A stretch of DNA of 64,000 nucleotides from Listeria immobilis (GCF_014322765.1 NZ_JAASTZ010000005.1:62001-126000); one strand, 5' to 3'. Positions 52,886 through 61,603 are shown, counted from the stretch's first letter. The notes: generated from the letters alone by a model not told the origin. Translations and numbers: made by a program.

Positions 52886-53881
52886 TTAAACTTCTACTTC
52901 GCCGTAAACGTCAACGGAATGAATAGCTCCAGAGCGTTTGTAGCGGAACGAAAGTCCTTTATAATTTCTTTTTGCAATATCGTCTTCACTTAAATCCGCA
53001 CGTTGAAGCGCTGTAATAGAATAATTTGCTTCTCCTGTTTCGTCGTTGCGGTCGATAATTCCGTTTGCAAATCCTTCGTTTAACACGGTAGTTAGCTCGC
53101 CTTGCAGTAAAGCGATACCCTGCGCGTCAAAAGTAAGTTTGTCGGTTTCAGTGAGAAGTTTTTGTAAACGCGTTTCAATTGTGGATTTAATCCAATCATC
53201 ACCGTGGATCGCGTCAATAAATTCACCGGAAACAGTTTTACCGTCAGATGTTTGTGCAATTCCAGCTTTCTCGATGTAGCAAAGACCTCCCGCTTGTTGA
53301 ATAGCGTCGATTTCTGTCGCCTTTAAGTCTGCTGCTGTCACACCTTTTAAGTCGTAGCGACCTTTCCAAGTTACAGAACCGACTGGAAGGTTAGCTACAT
53401 TGCCAAGCAGTGCAGCATCGACCTTTTCATCTACTTTGCTATGAACAATCACGATAGTTCTAGTATTTTTCACCAGTGGTGTAATTTCAGTAGCAGTAGC
53501 TACTTGGAACACCGCAAACTTGAATTGTTGTTCCTCAACAAAGTTAGATAGTGCTAATGCGTCAGTAGCATTATATTCTGCTAAAATAGCAAAATGCCAT
53601 GATTTCAAGAAATACGCTTCTGCAGCATCTAACATTTTTCCTTCCTCATACGTAACAACAGCAACTAGATCCGGTGCATTCTTTTGCAAGAATACCGCTT
53701 TTGCTTTTGCATAAACTGCTGTTGTTTCGTCAAATGTTCCCTTTAATGCTTCAATGCTTGTATACTCTTTGTAATCCATCGCCGTACCTTGAACAAAAAT
53801 CGCAGGGCGACCTAATCCAATCCGTGGCGATGGATATAGTACAGAGATATGAACTCTTACATCCGAAATAGTTTCAACCAT
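52886..53881 (-). CDS. Contractile tail sheath protein (DUF3383)
   Basis: A 331-residue sheath subunit. It has an N-terminal beta region, a variable middle with repeated V-V-T-Y-E-E-G and H-F-A-I-L-A-E-Y, and a C-terminal I-T-A-L-Q-R-A-D-L-S-E-D-D-I-A-K-R segment with an arm rich in basic residues, matching DUF3383 sheaths. With baseplate J it proves a myovirus-type tail. Confidence 0.9.
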   Translation of the reverse strand: MVETISDVRVHISVLYPSPRIGLGRPAIFVQGTAMDYKEYTSIEALKGTFDETTAVYAKAKAVFLQKNAPDLVAVVTYEEGKMLDAAEAYFLKSWHFAILAEYNATDALALSNFVEEQQFKFAVFQVATATEITPLVKNTRTIVIVHSKVDEKVDAALLGNVANLPVGSVTWKGRYDLKGVTAADLKATEIDAIQQAGGLCYIEKAGIAQTSDGKTVSGEFIDAIHGDDWIKSTIETRLQKLLTETDKLTFDAQGIALLQGELTTVLNEGFANGIIDRNDETGEANYSITALQRADLSEDDIAKRNYKGLSFRYKRSGAIHSVDVYGEVEV

Positions 53882-53893
53882 TTTCTTATCCTC

Positions 53894-54376
53894 CTAATTT
53901 TCATTTTCATTTGTAAAGCTAATATTTTCGATTTCTTGTATTTCACTTGAATACGAATCAGTTACGCGCAGTCGCAAGTCAATGCCTGCCGAACGTTCAT
54001 ATTCTATGCTAATGAAAGTATCACGCAGTCCGCTATTTTGCACACTAACAACGACAATACCCCCATTTTCTTGCATGAAAAAACGCCCCTTTTGGGAGCG
54101 GAAATACTTATTCGTTATGTTGGCTAAGTTTAAAACTTGATGACCGGATAATCCGCGCCAAGTTAGAGATACGACAATTTCAAACTGTTCTCCTTCAACC
54201 ACATCCGGACTAATAGTAATATAAGGTGACGTAATAGTATACTGGCAAAATGGATATTCCGGCTGTTCTCCTCCACTTGCGCTTTCAATAAGTTGCAAGC
54301 CACCTGACAATTCACTAATAGCTTTTATTAATGTATTAACTAGGTTCCCATAGTCATAACCTGGATTACTTGTCAT
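53894..54376 (-). CDS. Neck protein (LIC_12616-like)
   Basis: A 160-residue protein just upstream of the sheath gene. It has Y-P-F-C-Q-Y-T-I-T and V-S-L-T-W-R-G-L-S, resembling tail-terminator/neck proteins of the LIC12616 type that cap the tube and sheath. Overlaps the previous gene by 11 bases. Confidence 0.7.
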   Translation of the reverse strand: MTSNPGYDYGNLVNTLIKAISELSGGLQLIESASGGEQPEYPFCQYTITSPYITISPDVVEGEQFEIVVSLTWRGLSGHQVLNLANITNKYFRSQKGRFFMQENGGIVVVSVQNSGLRDTFISIEYERSAGIDLRLRVTDSYSSEIQEIENISFTNENEN

Positions 54377-54740
54377 TAATACTCACCGCCTTGCAAGCGT
54401 ATTGCGTAACATCCGAGTAATCTGTGTAAGGTATTGCATCCTCTACAGAATACGTAATGCCTCTATGGACCACTTTACTTTTCAATGGTAATACTTGACT
54501 AGAAAACCAAATCATTTCGTATTTTTCTAACCGGGCTGCCATATAAGCAGATGTTTGAGGCATTTGGGTCATTAGCGATGATGGGATAAACGGCTCATTC
54601 ACTTCCACTTTAGTAGTTTCGTCAACTTGTGCCGATACCCACTCACCGTTAACATACTGCCCACCCTTTTCTTGCCGGGGATAGACTACCAAATGAACTC
54701 CGAAGCTATCCAGCAATGATTGAAATATCATTTTTTCCAT
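54366..54740 (-). CDS. Head-tail connector or neck protein
   Basis: A 124-residue protein. Visible are an early F-G-V-H-L-V-V-Y-P-R-Q and a late H-R-G-I-T-Y-S-V-E-D. By order it is a head closure or neck protein; no family named. ATG 54740 starts 2 bases after the previous stop with GAGG 8 bases upstream. The frame extends to 54764, inside the previous gene. Confidence 0.65.
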   Translation of the reverse strand: MEKMIFQSLLDSFGVHLVVYPRQEKGGQYVNGEWVSAQVDETTKVEVNEPFIPSSLMTQMPQTSAYMAARLEKYEMIWFSSQVLPLKSKVVHRGITYSVEDAIPYTDYSDVTQYACKAVSINDK

Positions 54741-54742
54741 CG

Positions 54743-55342
54743 TTATTTCCTCATCACCTTCCACGTAACGCTGTTTTTCATTCTTCCCGATACGACTAAC
54801 GGATTATTTTTTTGAGGGTTCATAGCTAATGTTGCCCCTGATTTGGCCGGGGTTTGTATTTCTACTATTTTCATTTGAATATCGTCCACAATCTTAGCGC
54901 CGAGCCTGTTATACACTTGTTCAGCAGTAAGTTCCCCTTGAACAATATTATCAATCCAACCCTCAAATAACTCTCCCCATTTATTACTTTTTTCGTCGAA
55001 CGTAGAACGTAGAAAAGACCGCTCAGGAATATTAACTTCAGTTTTTAAATAAAACATGACAGTCAATTTTCCGTCCGGCCCTGCTACAGCAAGAATATTT
55101 TTGCCCTTAGGCTTAAACAATCCTGGTATATCTCTAGCTCTACGTTCTCCTGCTTCCGGCGTTGGAATGGTTAGGTATTTGCCTTTAGGTCGGATTGTCA
55201 AACCAAACTCATGAACGCCAGCAATCATTTGAATAAATGAATCATCTTCACCAAATAAGCCAATTTGCAGACTATAACGGTCTAATTGATCTAACTCCCT
55301 AATAGCTTTATTCATGACTGATTTATCAGTAGTTACCTTCAT
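54743..55342 (-). CDS. HK97 gp10-like tail completion protein
   Basis: A 199-residue protein: G-L-F-G-E-D-D-S, A-G-V-H-E-F-G (near 41-47), P-x-R-S-F-L-R-S-T-F-D-E (near 110-121), and a late S-G-R-M-K-N-S-V. These are the hallmarks of gp10-like virion morphogenesis proteins (E-F-G and P-x-R-S/P-F motifs) that complete the head-proximal tail. Confidence 0.8.
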   Translation of the reverse strand: MKVTTDKSVMNKAIRELDQLDRYSLQIGLFGEDDSFIQMIAGVHEFGLTIRPKGKYLTIPTPEAGERRARDIPGLFKPKGKNILAVAGPDGKLTVMFYLKTEVNIPERSFLRSTFDEKSNKWGELFEGWIDNIVQGELTAEQVYNRLGAKIVDDIQMKIVEIQTPAKSGATLAMNPQKNNPLVVSGRMKNSVTWKVMRK

Positions 55343-55677
55343 CAGACCACCACCAAATTTAGACCAGACCCACCATTCGCCTCTTTTAACAATCGAGCAT
55401 ATTCTTGTCCGTATTCTGTAGATAAAAGCCCAGTTTCACCTTTGACCTCGTAATACTCACGTTTTAACGAACCTACCGCTTCGGATTTAACGTCCTTATT
55501 TGCCAAAGTCGCAAGATGTGCAGCAAGATACCTATTTGCTCGTTCTTCGAGGTTTTCGGGAAAACCTTTTGCTTGTACTTCTGAATAAGCGTCATCAATA
55601 TGCAGTTTCAAAGAATCATTTGACACATTTACTAGTTCTGGCGCCGTCAACTTCAATCTTTCAACGTCTGTTTTCAT
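55342..55677 (-). CDS. Head-tail adaptor (DUF4054)
   Basis: A 111-residue helical protein. It begins with A-P-E-L-V-N-V-S-N-D-S-L and contains R-Y-L-A-A-H-L-A-T-L, a typical DUF4054 adaptor pattern, joining portal to neck. Overlaps the next start by one base (TGATG). Confidence 0.82.
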   Translation of the reverse strand: MKTDVERLKLTAPELVNVSNDSLKLHIDDAYSEVQAKGFPENLEERANRYLAAHLATLANKDVKSEAVGSLKREYYEVKGETGLLSTEYGQEYARLLKEANGGSGLNLVVV

Positions 55678-55688
55678 GAGTTACCCTC

Positions 55689-56075
55689 CTACTTGCCAGA
55701 GTCCTCTTCCGGATTGTATCTGTCTTCTTGCGGTGGGTTACTAATAGATTCAATTTGTTTATTAATCGCGTCTATTACAGTTTTTCGATTTGTTCCACCT
55801 GTTTCTTGTTCGAGAAATTGATTCAAGGTTTCAAGACTAAATGTATCCTTGATTAAAATACCTGCTTTTGTAGCATTAACATCACAAATACCGTCTTGCT
55901 CAAACAACGCATCCGGAACAATAATCTCGTGAGAGTCCGTTAAATATTGATTGAGTGGATGTTTCAAAGCTTCCGTTATTTCTTCCTCATGCTCTTTAGA
56001 AATATCGTTTGTTCCTGGAATTAGTCTCACGTTTCCTAAAAAACGTACATAATCACCTTTGTTTTCAATTATCAT
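55689..56075 (-). CDS. Hypothetical phage head protein
   Basis: A 128-residue acidic protein. It opens I-E-N-K-G-D-Y-V-R-F-L-G-N-V-R-L-I-P-G, like the start of head-associated proteins that follow DUF2184 capsids, and ends in a Pro/Glu tail. Function not recognised. Confidence 0.65.
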   Translation of the reverse strand: MIIENKGDYVRFLGNVRLIPGTNDISKEHEEEITEALKHPLNQYLTDSHEIIVPDALFEQDGICDVNATKAGILIKDTFSLETLNQFLEQETGGTNRKTVIDAINKQIESISNPPQEDRYNPEEDSGK

Positions 56076-56097
56076 CGGTTATTCCTCCTAATTATTC

Positions 56098-57006
56098 TTA
56101 GATACCATCCACACGAACAATAGCAGCTGGGAATCGAACAACAACGCCCGCCGTGCGCTCTTCAAACGGTACTTTAGTGCGAGGGAAAGCATATTCCTCT
56201 GGATGACGAGTGATGTCCATCGGAATAATTAATTCCGCTGTTTCGTTAGAATCGTGAATAACCGCAAAGCTATCAGAGTCAGCTGTTCCAATGCCTACTA
56301 GGTCGGGAACTCGAACGATAGCAGAGAACCATGCGTTGTCTTGAAGAACTTTCAAAACAGAGCGAGAATCTTCGTTACTGTAACGTTTTTTGTTGATTAG
56401 TTCGTATTGCTTAGGTGGTAAGCATAGTTTAAGTGAAGCTGTGCCGTAACCCGGAAGTACGGTGATTTTTGTATGCGCTTCTCCGATTTCATCGATGATT
56501 TGTTCAGCTGTTTTTTTAGCCCAGCTAGAAGCGCCTCCTTCACCAGTAGTAGGTGAAGTATCAACTTGAATGCCTGTCGCTTCAAACGCGCCTTTGATAG
56601 CATGTTTTTTCTCACCTCTGAAAGCAATGGAGTTTTCTTTTTCTGCAATAGCTCTGCGGACAGTTGCAGCTTTCGCGGCATCTACTGTAGTCCCTTGCAT
56701 ACGTGCAGCACGAAGGTCTTGAACAGTGTAAGATAGACCAACAGCGATAGAATAAATAGGTACTGACTTACGCACCATATCAACATCAACAAGTTCTAAA
56801 TCATCCGCTCCATTTGCAATGATTTTGGCAGCTCCTGAGCGTGTCATTACGTCATAGGAATAAGATTCTGCTCCTTCGTTTACGTCGTATTTTTGCGGGA
56901 ATACACTTCGCGCAGTTAGTTCTTCTGTCTTCGGTTCATAGATAATATTATCAATTGCTTCTAAATCTCTTGATTCAATTGTTGCTGTAATTTGTCCTGT
57001 CATCAT
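56098..57006 (-). CDS. Major capsid protein (DUF2184)
   Basis: A 302-residue HK97-fold capsid protein of the DUF2184 type: early L-x-A-I-D-x-x-I-Y-E-P-K, then S-Y-T-V-Q-D-L-R-A-A-R, G-E-K-K-H, L-P-P-K-Q-Y-E-L-I and F-E-E-R-T-A-G-V-V-V-R-F-P-A-A-I. GAGGAGG lies before the ATG. Preceded in transcription by protease-scaffold and cement genes. Confidence 0.92.
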   Translation of the reverse strand: MMTGQITATIESRDLEAIDNIIYEPKTEELTARSVFPQKYDVNEGAESYSYDVMTRSGAAKIIANGADDLELVDVDMVRKSVPIYSIAVGLSYTVQDLRAARMQGTTVDAAKAATVRRAIAEKENSIAFRGEKKHAIKGAFEATGIQVDTSPTTGEGGASSWAKKTAEQIIDEIGEAHTKITVLPGYGTASLKLCLPPKQYELINKKRYSNEDSRSVLKVLQDNAWFSAIVRVPDLVGIGTADSDSFAVIHDSNETAELIIPMDITRHPEEYAFPRTKVPFEERTAGVVVRFPAAIVRVDGI

Positions 57007-57025
57007 TTTTTCCTCCTCTTAGCCT

Positions 57026-57475
57026 TTAAGGCAAATTGATTTCTAGTTTCGCTAGTCCTTCTGCAGCTGTTGTTGACTTAAACACGCCGACTACATCGGT
57101 TTTAGTAGTTAATGCTGTTGTCGATGGCAAAAAGTTAGCCGTATCAGTATTTACTACCGCTTTTTCTCCTGATTTTACATCTTCATCAACAATAACTGTA
57201 ATAGTCCCTTGACGTAGCACCGGAACCGCCTCAGAAGGTTTATAAATTCCTTCTTTGTTACTGCTGTATTCTCGTACATAGTTTTTAGCAACAGCCACAC
57301 CATAAAAATCACCTGTTGTTAGCGGGCTTGCTTCATCATCTAATACTTGAACAGCTTGTCCGAAACGAATGTCCGTTTTAACTGCTGCACTATCCACTTG
57401 TGAACGTTGATAAGAAGCTATTTTTCCTAGACCTAACTCTGGCATCATATACTCTTGACCTACTGGAATACTCAT
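57026..57475 (-). CDS. Capsid cement/decoration protein
   Basis: A 149-residue beta-rich protein with D-I-R-F-G-Q-A-V-Q-V, D-F-Y-G-V-A-V-A, Y-K-P-S-E-A-V-P-V-L-R-Q-G-T-I-T-V and a late G-V-F-K-S. It fits structural cement proteins next to DUF2184 capsids. ATGA overlap with the protease-scaffold gene. Confidence 0.82.
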   Translation of the reverse strand: MSIPVGQEYMMPELGLGKIASYQRSQVDSAAVKTDIRFGQAVQVLDDEASPLTTGDFYGVAVAKNYVREYSSNKEGIYKPSEAVPVLRQGTITVIVDEDVKSGEKAVVNTDTANFLPSTTALTTKTDVVGVFKSTTAAEGLAKLEINLP

Positions 57476-58587
57476 TTTTCGTTAACCCCTTTCTTAGTGA
57501 AATTTTGTCGAGCAGCTTTTTTCTTTTCAATTTCTTCTAATTCTTTTGCTGTAGGTTTCCCCTTGCTAAAATTAGCATCTGCTGTATATCCTTTTGCATC
57601 TGCTGTAACGGTCATTGCGTCGTAAAAAGCATTAACATATTCATCTGATTTATCTTTTGAATCAAAAGAATCATTTGAGCTTTTAATCGCAGCTTCTTTG
57701 ATTTCACGAGCTGTTTTCCCTTTAAAATCAAACGAATCGCCTAGCATAACTTTAGCTGAATCTAGTAATGCAGCTCGTTCTGTTACCGCATTTTCAATTT
57801 CTTCTTCTGTCATCGCTTTTTTATTAGCTTCTGCAAGATCGCTTTCTGCTTTATCCAACTTTGTTTTTAATCCGTCCCGCTCTCCCTCTAATGTATCAAC
57901 TTGTGCTGCTTTAGCGTTCGCAGCGTCCAGTTTTGCTTCTAATGCTTCAAAACGTGACTTAACAACGGAATCTACTTCATATTCTTTGCTATCAATTTTT
58001 AGTGTTGTCATATTCATATTTCCTCCTTCTTCTTGAGTGTTTTTTGTATCAATCATAAAAGCAGCAGAGTCCCCTCGTATAGCAATTTCGGGACCCACTC
58101 GCCCTTCATCTACTATTGCTAGATGATTGATTAATACAGATTTTTGAACCGCATCGTAACGTTCTCCTGCGTACGTGCCACTTTCTTTTACCACTTCTGA
58201 TTCAAACCCTAGCGACAGCTCACGCTTGCCATCTTGAACCGCTTTGATTGTCTTAGAGTCTGTAATGGTAAAAGATACGAATAACTTGTTATCACTTACG
58301 CATGCATCTGTATGAGTCGTTCCTTTTGCATATTTTTGATGATTGCTTGCATTAACTGGTTCGGCGGGATGGTCATTAGTAACTGGCTTTGCGTTCAGCG
58401 ATTGAATAGTTTCGCTAGAAAAAAGATTTTCTGGCAACTTTGCTTCTAGCTGTATACCGCCGTCTGCTCGTTGATACGGAAAAACCCCCGGACGAGTAAC
58501 CGGCGCCTTAACAGTTAAGTAACCTTCGTCACTTAACTGCATATTTGAATCTGTGATAAATGATTTATCAAATCGTTGCACTTTCAT
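57472..58587 (-). CDS. DUF2213 prohead protease fused to scaffold
   Basis: A 371-residue protein. Residues 1-185 are DUF2213 (F-P-Y-Q-R near 36-40; T-N-D-H-P near 68-72; E-L-S-L-G-F-E near 123-129; N-H-L-A-I-V-D-E-G-R-V-G near 153-164). Residues 193-371 are a charged scaffold with a coiled coil (210-255), which is typically cleaved out. Between them, E-E-G-G-N-M-N-M is encoded by AAGGAGG-AAAT-ATG, an internal ribosome site and start in frame (58017 or 58011), so a free scaffold is probably made too. Confidence 0.87.
   Translation of the reverse strand: MKVQRFDKSFITDSNMQLSDEGYLTVKAPVTRPGVFPYQRADGGIQLEAKLPENLFSSETIQSLNAKPVTNDHPAEPVNASNHQKYAKGTTHTDACVSDNKLFVSFTITDSKTIKAVQDGKRELSLGFESEVVKESGTYAGERYDAVQKSVLINHLAIVDEGRVGPEIAIRGDSAAFMIDTKNTQEEGGNMNMTTLKIDSKEYEVDSVVKSRFEALEAKLDAANAKAAQVDTLEGERDGLKTKLDKAESDLAEANKKAMTEEEIENAVTERAALLDSAKVMLGDSFDFKGKTAREIKEAAIKSSNDSFDSKDKSDEYVNAFYDAMTVTADAKGYTADANFSKGKPTAKELEEIEKKKAARQNFTKKGVNEK
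58011..58028 (-). promoter_or_regulatory. Internal ribosome site and starts for a free scaffold protein
   Basis: AAGGAGG (complement of 58022-58028) lies 4 bases before ATG 58017 and 10 before ATG 58011, both in frame (codons 191 and 193). The product would be 181 or 179 residues. Confidence 0.55.
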
Positions 58588-58620
58588 TTCATATTCTCAC
58601 CACCTTTCAGTTTTCGGCGT

Positions 58621-58651
58621 AAAAAAAGACGCTGAATTATTTTTCAGCATC
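58621..58651 (-). terminator. Terminator-like hairpin after the 56-aa gene
   Basis: GATGCTGAA pairs with TTCAGCGTC on the minus strand (58643-58651 with 58628-58636, one U-G pair), then T7. It overlaps the end of the 56-aa gene. Located between the packaging/portal block and the capsid block. Confidence 0.65.
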
Positions 58652-58807
58652 TCTAATTAATTGTTTAATTTCGTTCCATTGTTCTTTCTCAGTACTATCT
58701 AGTAAGAATGGCGGATACTTACCATAGAGTTCTTTGTATCTTTCAAAAATCTGCTTTCCGGTCGGTGTGCTCATCATACTTTCAAGCCACGTTTTATAAT
58801 CAATCAC
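58637..58807 (-). CDS. Small 56-residue protein after the MuF-peptidase gene
   Basis: Read directly: GTG 58807 starts within the stop of the MuF gene (GTGA overlap) with AGGGGG upstream, and codes for 56 residues (M-I-D-Y-K-T-W-L-E-S ... E-Q-W-N-E-I-K-Q-L-I-R-D-A-E-K). Charged, helical, no membrane segment. It could be a small head protein or, since MuF effectors often have immunity genes next to them, an immunity candidate. No family recognised. Confidence 0.75.
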   Translation of the reverse strand: MIDYKTWLESMMSTPTGKQIFERYKELYGKYPPFLLDSTEKEQWNEIKQLIRDAEK

Positions 58808-60213
58808 TTCAGTTCCCCCTCTAGCATATTAATAAATGAACCGTAAATCATCGGGAATTGTTTTCGGACCATGTCTAGTGATTCTTGCTTGTTCATTGCT
58901 AGCATAGCAAATAAATTAGCGAAAATCTCTTTTTCCACGCTTCCTTTTTGTTTCCAATAAGAGGCAGCATGACCAGCGTTTCCTTTTATTTTATTCCCTG
59001 TCAACCCTGAACAAATATCACTGAAATAGTCATCGTCTGCCCATTTTTCATGTTTAAATAGTTCTTCTATTTCATCCCATTTCGCTACCTTTTTTTCTAT
59101 TTGTGTAGCTACTTTAAATCTATGATTTTCCCACGATTTGTATTTTGCAAAATCAATTAGATGTCCAGATTCATGAAGTAATACTTCTTGCTTATTATAA
59201 TACTTCATAGCTTTATTTTGTGGATTGATTATGATTCTTTTGGAGGATGGTCGATAAGCATAAGCAATATTAACATCTCTTGCAATTTCAAATGAATCTG
59301 CTGTTACGTTGTTACTTAAAAGTTTCTTAATGTTGTTAGGTGCTTCTTGAGCAGCCTTTGCAACTTCTTTAAACGCTCCTTTTAAAGTAGCATTGTCTTC
59401 TGCTTCTTGTTTCTTTCTCTTATTAGTAGAAGCTTTAATTACTGACTCGTCAAATTCAGGTCCTGCTGTACATCTACATCTATAATCAGTACCTGGGATT
59501 GGAGCATTTGGATCATCATAAGAATAAATATTCCCATTTCGTGCATGGTGTGCCGGTCTAACTGAAGCATCTCCTGAATCTCTCCAAATAAAACCAGGTA
59601 TCCCTGCTTTCTTGTGTCTCTCGGCTGTCATTTGTCCGAAAATAGTTCCTGTTTGGTCATTAGCAATAAATTCCGCCTTATTCTTAGATGTTCCAACTTG
59701 CTTGACAAGCTCATCTCTCATATCTTTAGCAGATTGCCCACTTTTGACCCCACGCATGATTATTTGCTCTGTTTTTGCGTTAAAATCATCGGAAATAGAG
59801 CCAATATAGCTAACATTCTCAGCGATGGACGCGTCCATAAATTCACTTAGCCACGGCTCGGACTGAGTGGGGTCAATACCTTGTGACCGCAATTGATTAC
59901 CTATTTGTGCTTTATTTGTTGTATTCACCGCTCTAACGTGTTTGCTAGCGATAGAATATTTCTCCGATGGATTGAATAATCCAAAACTTAAAGCTTTCAC
60001 TTTGTTTAACACCGCTTGAACTGCGTCACTTATTCCGTCTTCTCTGAGGTCGTCAGCGCGATTCTGAGAGGTTTTTAGTATTACATTAATATTCGTATCA
60101 AATTCATGTAAAAGCATGTCAGAAAGCGCTGTGGTAAGTTTTACTAGCTGTTTTTTGTAACTCTTTTCTAAATTATGTGGATAGCGAGTTATAGGAACAC
60201 GTCTTTTAGCCAT
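58804..60213 (-). CDS. MuF-like head protein fused to an HExxH metallopeptidase domain
   Basis: A 469-residue protein. Residues 1-255 are the SPP1 gp7/Mu F minor head protein: T-G-T-I-F-G-Q-M-T-A-E-R near 188-199, then W-R-D-S-G-D-A-S-V-R-P-A-H-H-A-R-N-G (210-227) and P-G-T-D-Y-R-C-R-C-T-A (240-250). A Lys/Glu linker follows. Residues 300-469 form a second domain with L-L-H-E-S-G-H (zinc motif, His347, Glu348, His351) and E-I-F-A-N-L-F-A-M, where the Glu is a likely third ligand. The head is loaded with this protein, so the peptidase may be delivered with DNA. Such MuF fusions to toxic or enzymatic ends are known from Firmicute phages. Overlaps the portal gene by 8 bases. Confidence 0.88.
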   Translation of the reverse strand: MAKRRVPITRYPHNLEKSYKKQLVKLTTALSDMLLHEFDTNINVILKTSQNRADDLREDGISDAVQAVLNKVKALSFGLFNPSEKYSIASKHVRAVNTTNKAQIGNQLRSQGIDPTQSEPWLSEFMDASIAENVSYIGSISDDFNAKTEQIIMRGVKSGQSAKDMRDELVKQVGTSKNKAEFIANDQTGTIFGQMTAERHKKAGIPGFIWRDSGDASVRPAHHARNGNIYSYDDPNAPIPGTDYRCRCTAGPEFDESVIKASTNKRKKQEAEDNATLKGAFKEVAKAAQEAPNNIKKLLSNNVTADSFEIARDVNIAYAYRPSSKRIIINPQNKAMKYYNKQEVLLHESGHLIDFAKYKSWENHRFKVATQIEKKVAKWDEIEELFKHEKWADDDYFSDICSGLTGNKIKGNAGHAASYWKQKGSVEKEIFANLFAMLAMNKQESLDMVRKQFPMIYGSFINMLEGELK

Positions 60214-61591
60214 CCGCGTTCATCTTCACGTATGCGTCATATAAATGCTTAGCTAATTTATCAAGTTCTGTGCTATCACCACTAAATTTAGAAGAATTCT
60301 CTAATCCGAAACGGCCAAAACGTGTTTCTTGGACTTCTTCCGGGTCTAGAACACCATTCACAATGTAAATCTGGTCTGCTTCTGCTGTTAATTTCCTTAC
60401 TTCCGCATCTGTTTTTCCGTCTAGATTCCACAGTGGGTTAAATTCAATAGCCCATTCAAATGAATCGGGGTCAATACTTGGTCCACAGTCATCACTTGCC
60501 CACATGAGCAATCTAGTTAGATACTCTAGTTGCGGTCTTAACCTATTTTCTTGGATAGAAGATACACGAGCATAGTAGTTCATAACGTCATATTGTGCGC
60601 CTGTCAGTGTGCCTGCTTCTTGTCCTTTTAGAACCGTCTTAGGCATTCGTACAGCACCAGCTAAGTAATCCCATCCGTAATCAAGCAAATCCTTCATTCC
60701 GCTAACGTTAGTCGATTCTTTAGAAAGCTCTTCATCAGACTTAATAATGGCTAGTGCCTCCGTGCGGAACATGAAGTCTAGCATTGCCGTTAGGTTAGCT
60801 TTATCGTCCTTATCTAGCCCGTCCACTCCGTCAGTCTTGTATACCTTAAATGCGAAGTCATAAAGAATTTGACCCACGCTCCAAAGCGACGTATCCATGA
60901 CTGTGATAATGTCATACAGCGACTCAAATATGGACCTTCCTTTTGTCTCTCCCTCAAAGCGCAAACCTTGCTCATGAATTATCCTAGAACGATGAATTTG
61001 TTCAGAAGTAGAAGCTGTTGTTCCAGATAATATTTCTTCACCAAGTTGCGACACTCTATTAACCCCGAAAAACTCGACTTCACCAAAATGTTCACTGAAC
61101 ATATCTTGATTAAAGTAGAGTTGTGTTACTTTCTGTGTGTTAAAAGTGTTAATGTATGGAATACTCCTTATTTTCCTTATATCAATAGGTGTATTTAAAT
61201 ATGCTTGGTCGGGACTATTTGATACAACGCCGATGCTTAAAAATCCGTCACCGTAAAGCCTTTGGTCTGCATATAATTTTTGAAAACGGTCTTTTGTTTT
61301 TAACTTGCGCCATTTTGATTCAATAGCTTTTTTTATTTCTTTGTTTTCCGTTTTCAAAGTCCATCCGGCACGTACCATATCTTCCGCGATAATGTCTACT
61401 ATATTCATTGCAACGCTGTTAGTAGCATATAAGTTCTCACAAGCTTTAATATCTAACTTTTGCCCATTTCCTGGCGTCTGCCTTGTGAGTTTATCGCGGG
61501 AATTTGCTTTTCCGTGGCCACTCATGAAATCGTTCCTATTTACTATTTTGCTGTCAATCTTTGCTTGCTTCGCTTTGTCAATTGAGTACAT
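60206..61591 (-). CDS. Portal protein (DUF1073)
   Basis: A 461-residue portal of the DUF1073 type. Signature regions are I-V-D-I-I-A-E-D-M-V-R-A-G-W (near 63-76), Q-R-L-Y-G-D-G-F near 108-115, G-R-S-I-F-E-S-L-Y and P-K-T-V-L-K-G-Q-E-A-G-T-L-T-G (near 318-332). It forms the dodecameric entry of the head. GAGGTGG precedes ATG 61591. Confidence 0.9.
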   Translation of the reverse strand: MYSIDKAKQAKIDSKIVNRNDFMSGHGKANSRDKLTRQTPGNGQKLDIKACENLYATNSVAMNIVDIIAEDMVRAGWTLKTENKEIKKAIESKWRKLKTKDRFQKLYADQRLYGDGFLSIGVVSNSPDQAYLNTPIDIRKIRSIPYINTFNTQKVTQLYFNQDMFSEHFGEVEFFGVNRVSQLGEEILSGTTASTSEQIHRSRIIHEQGLRFEGETKGRSIFESLYDIITVMDTSLWSVGQILYDFAFKVYKTDGVDGLDKDDKANLTAMLDFMFRTEALAIIKSDEELSKESTNVSGMKDLLDYGWDYLAGAVRMPKTVLKGQEAGTLTGAQYDVMNYYARVSSIQENRLRPQLEYLTRLLMWASDDCGPSIDPDSFEWAIEFNPLWNLDGKTDAEVRKLTAEADQIYIVNGVLDPEEVQETRFGRFGLENSSKFSGDSTELDKLAKHLYDAYVKMNADG

Positions 61592-61603
61592 TCACTCACC
61601 ACC

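Noticed and set aside
60206-61591. DUF1073-type gene as an anti-CBASS nuclease
   Set aside because: Order right after terL, length and portal motifs make it the portal protein.
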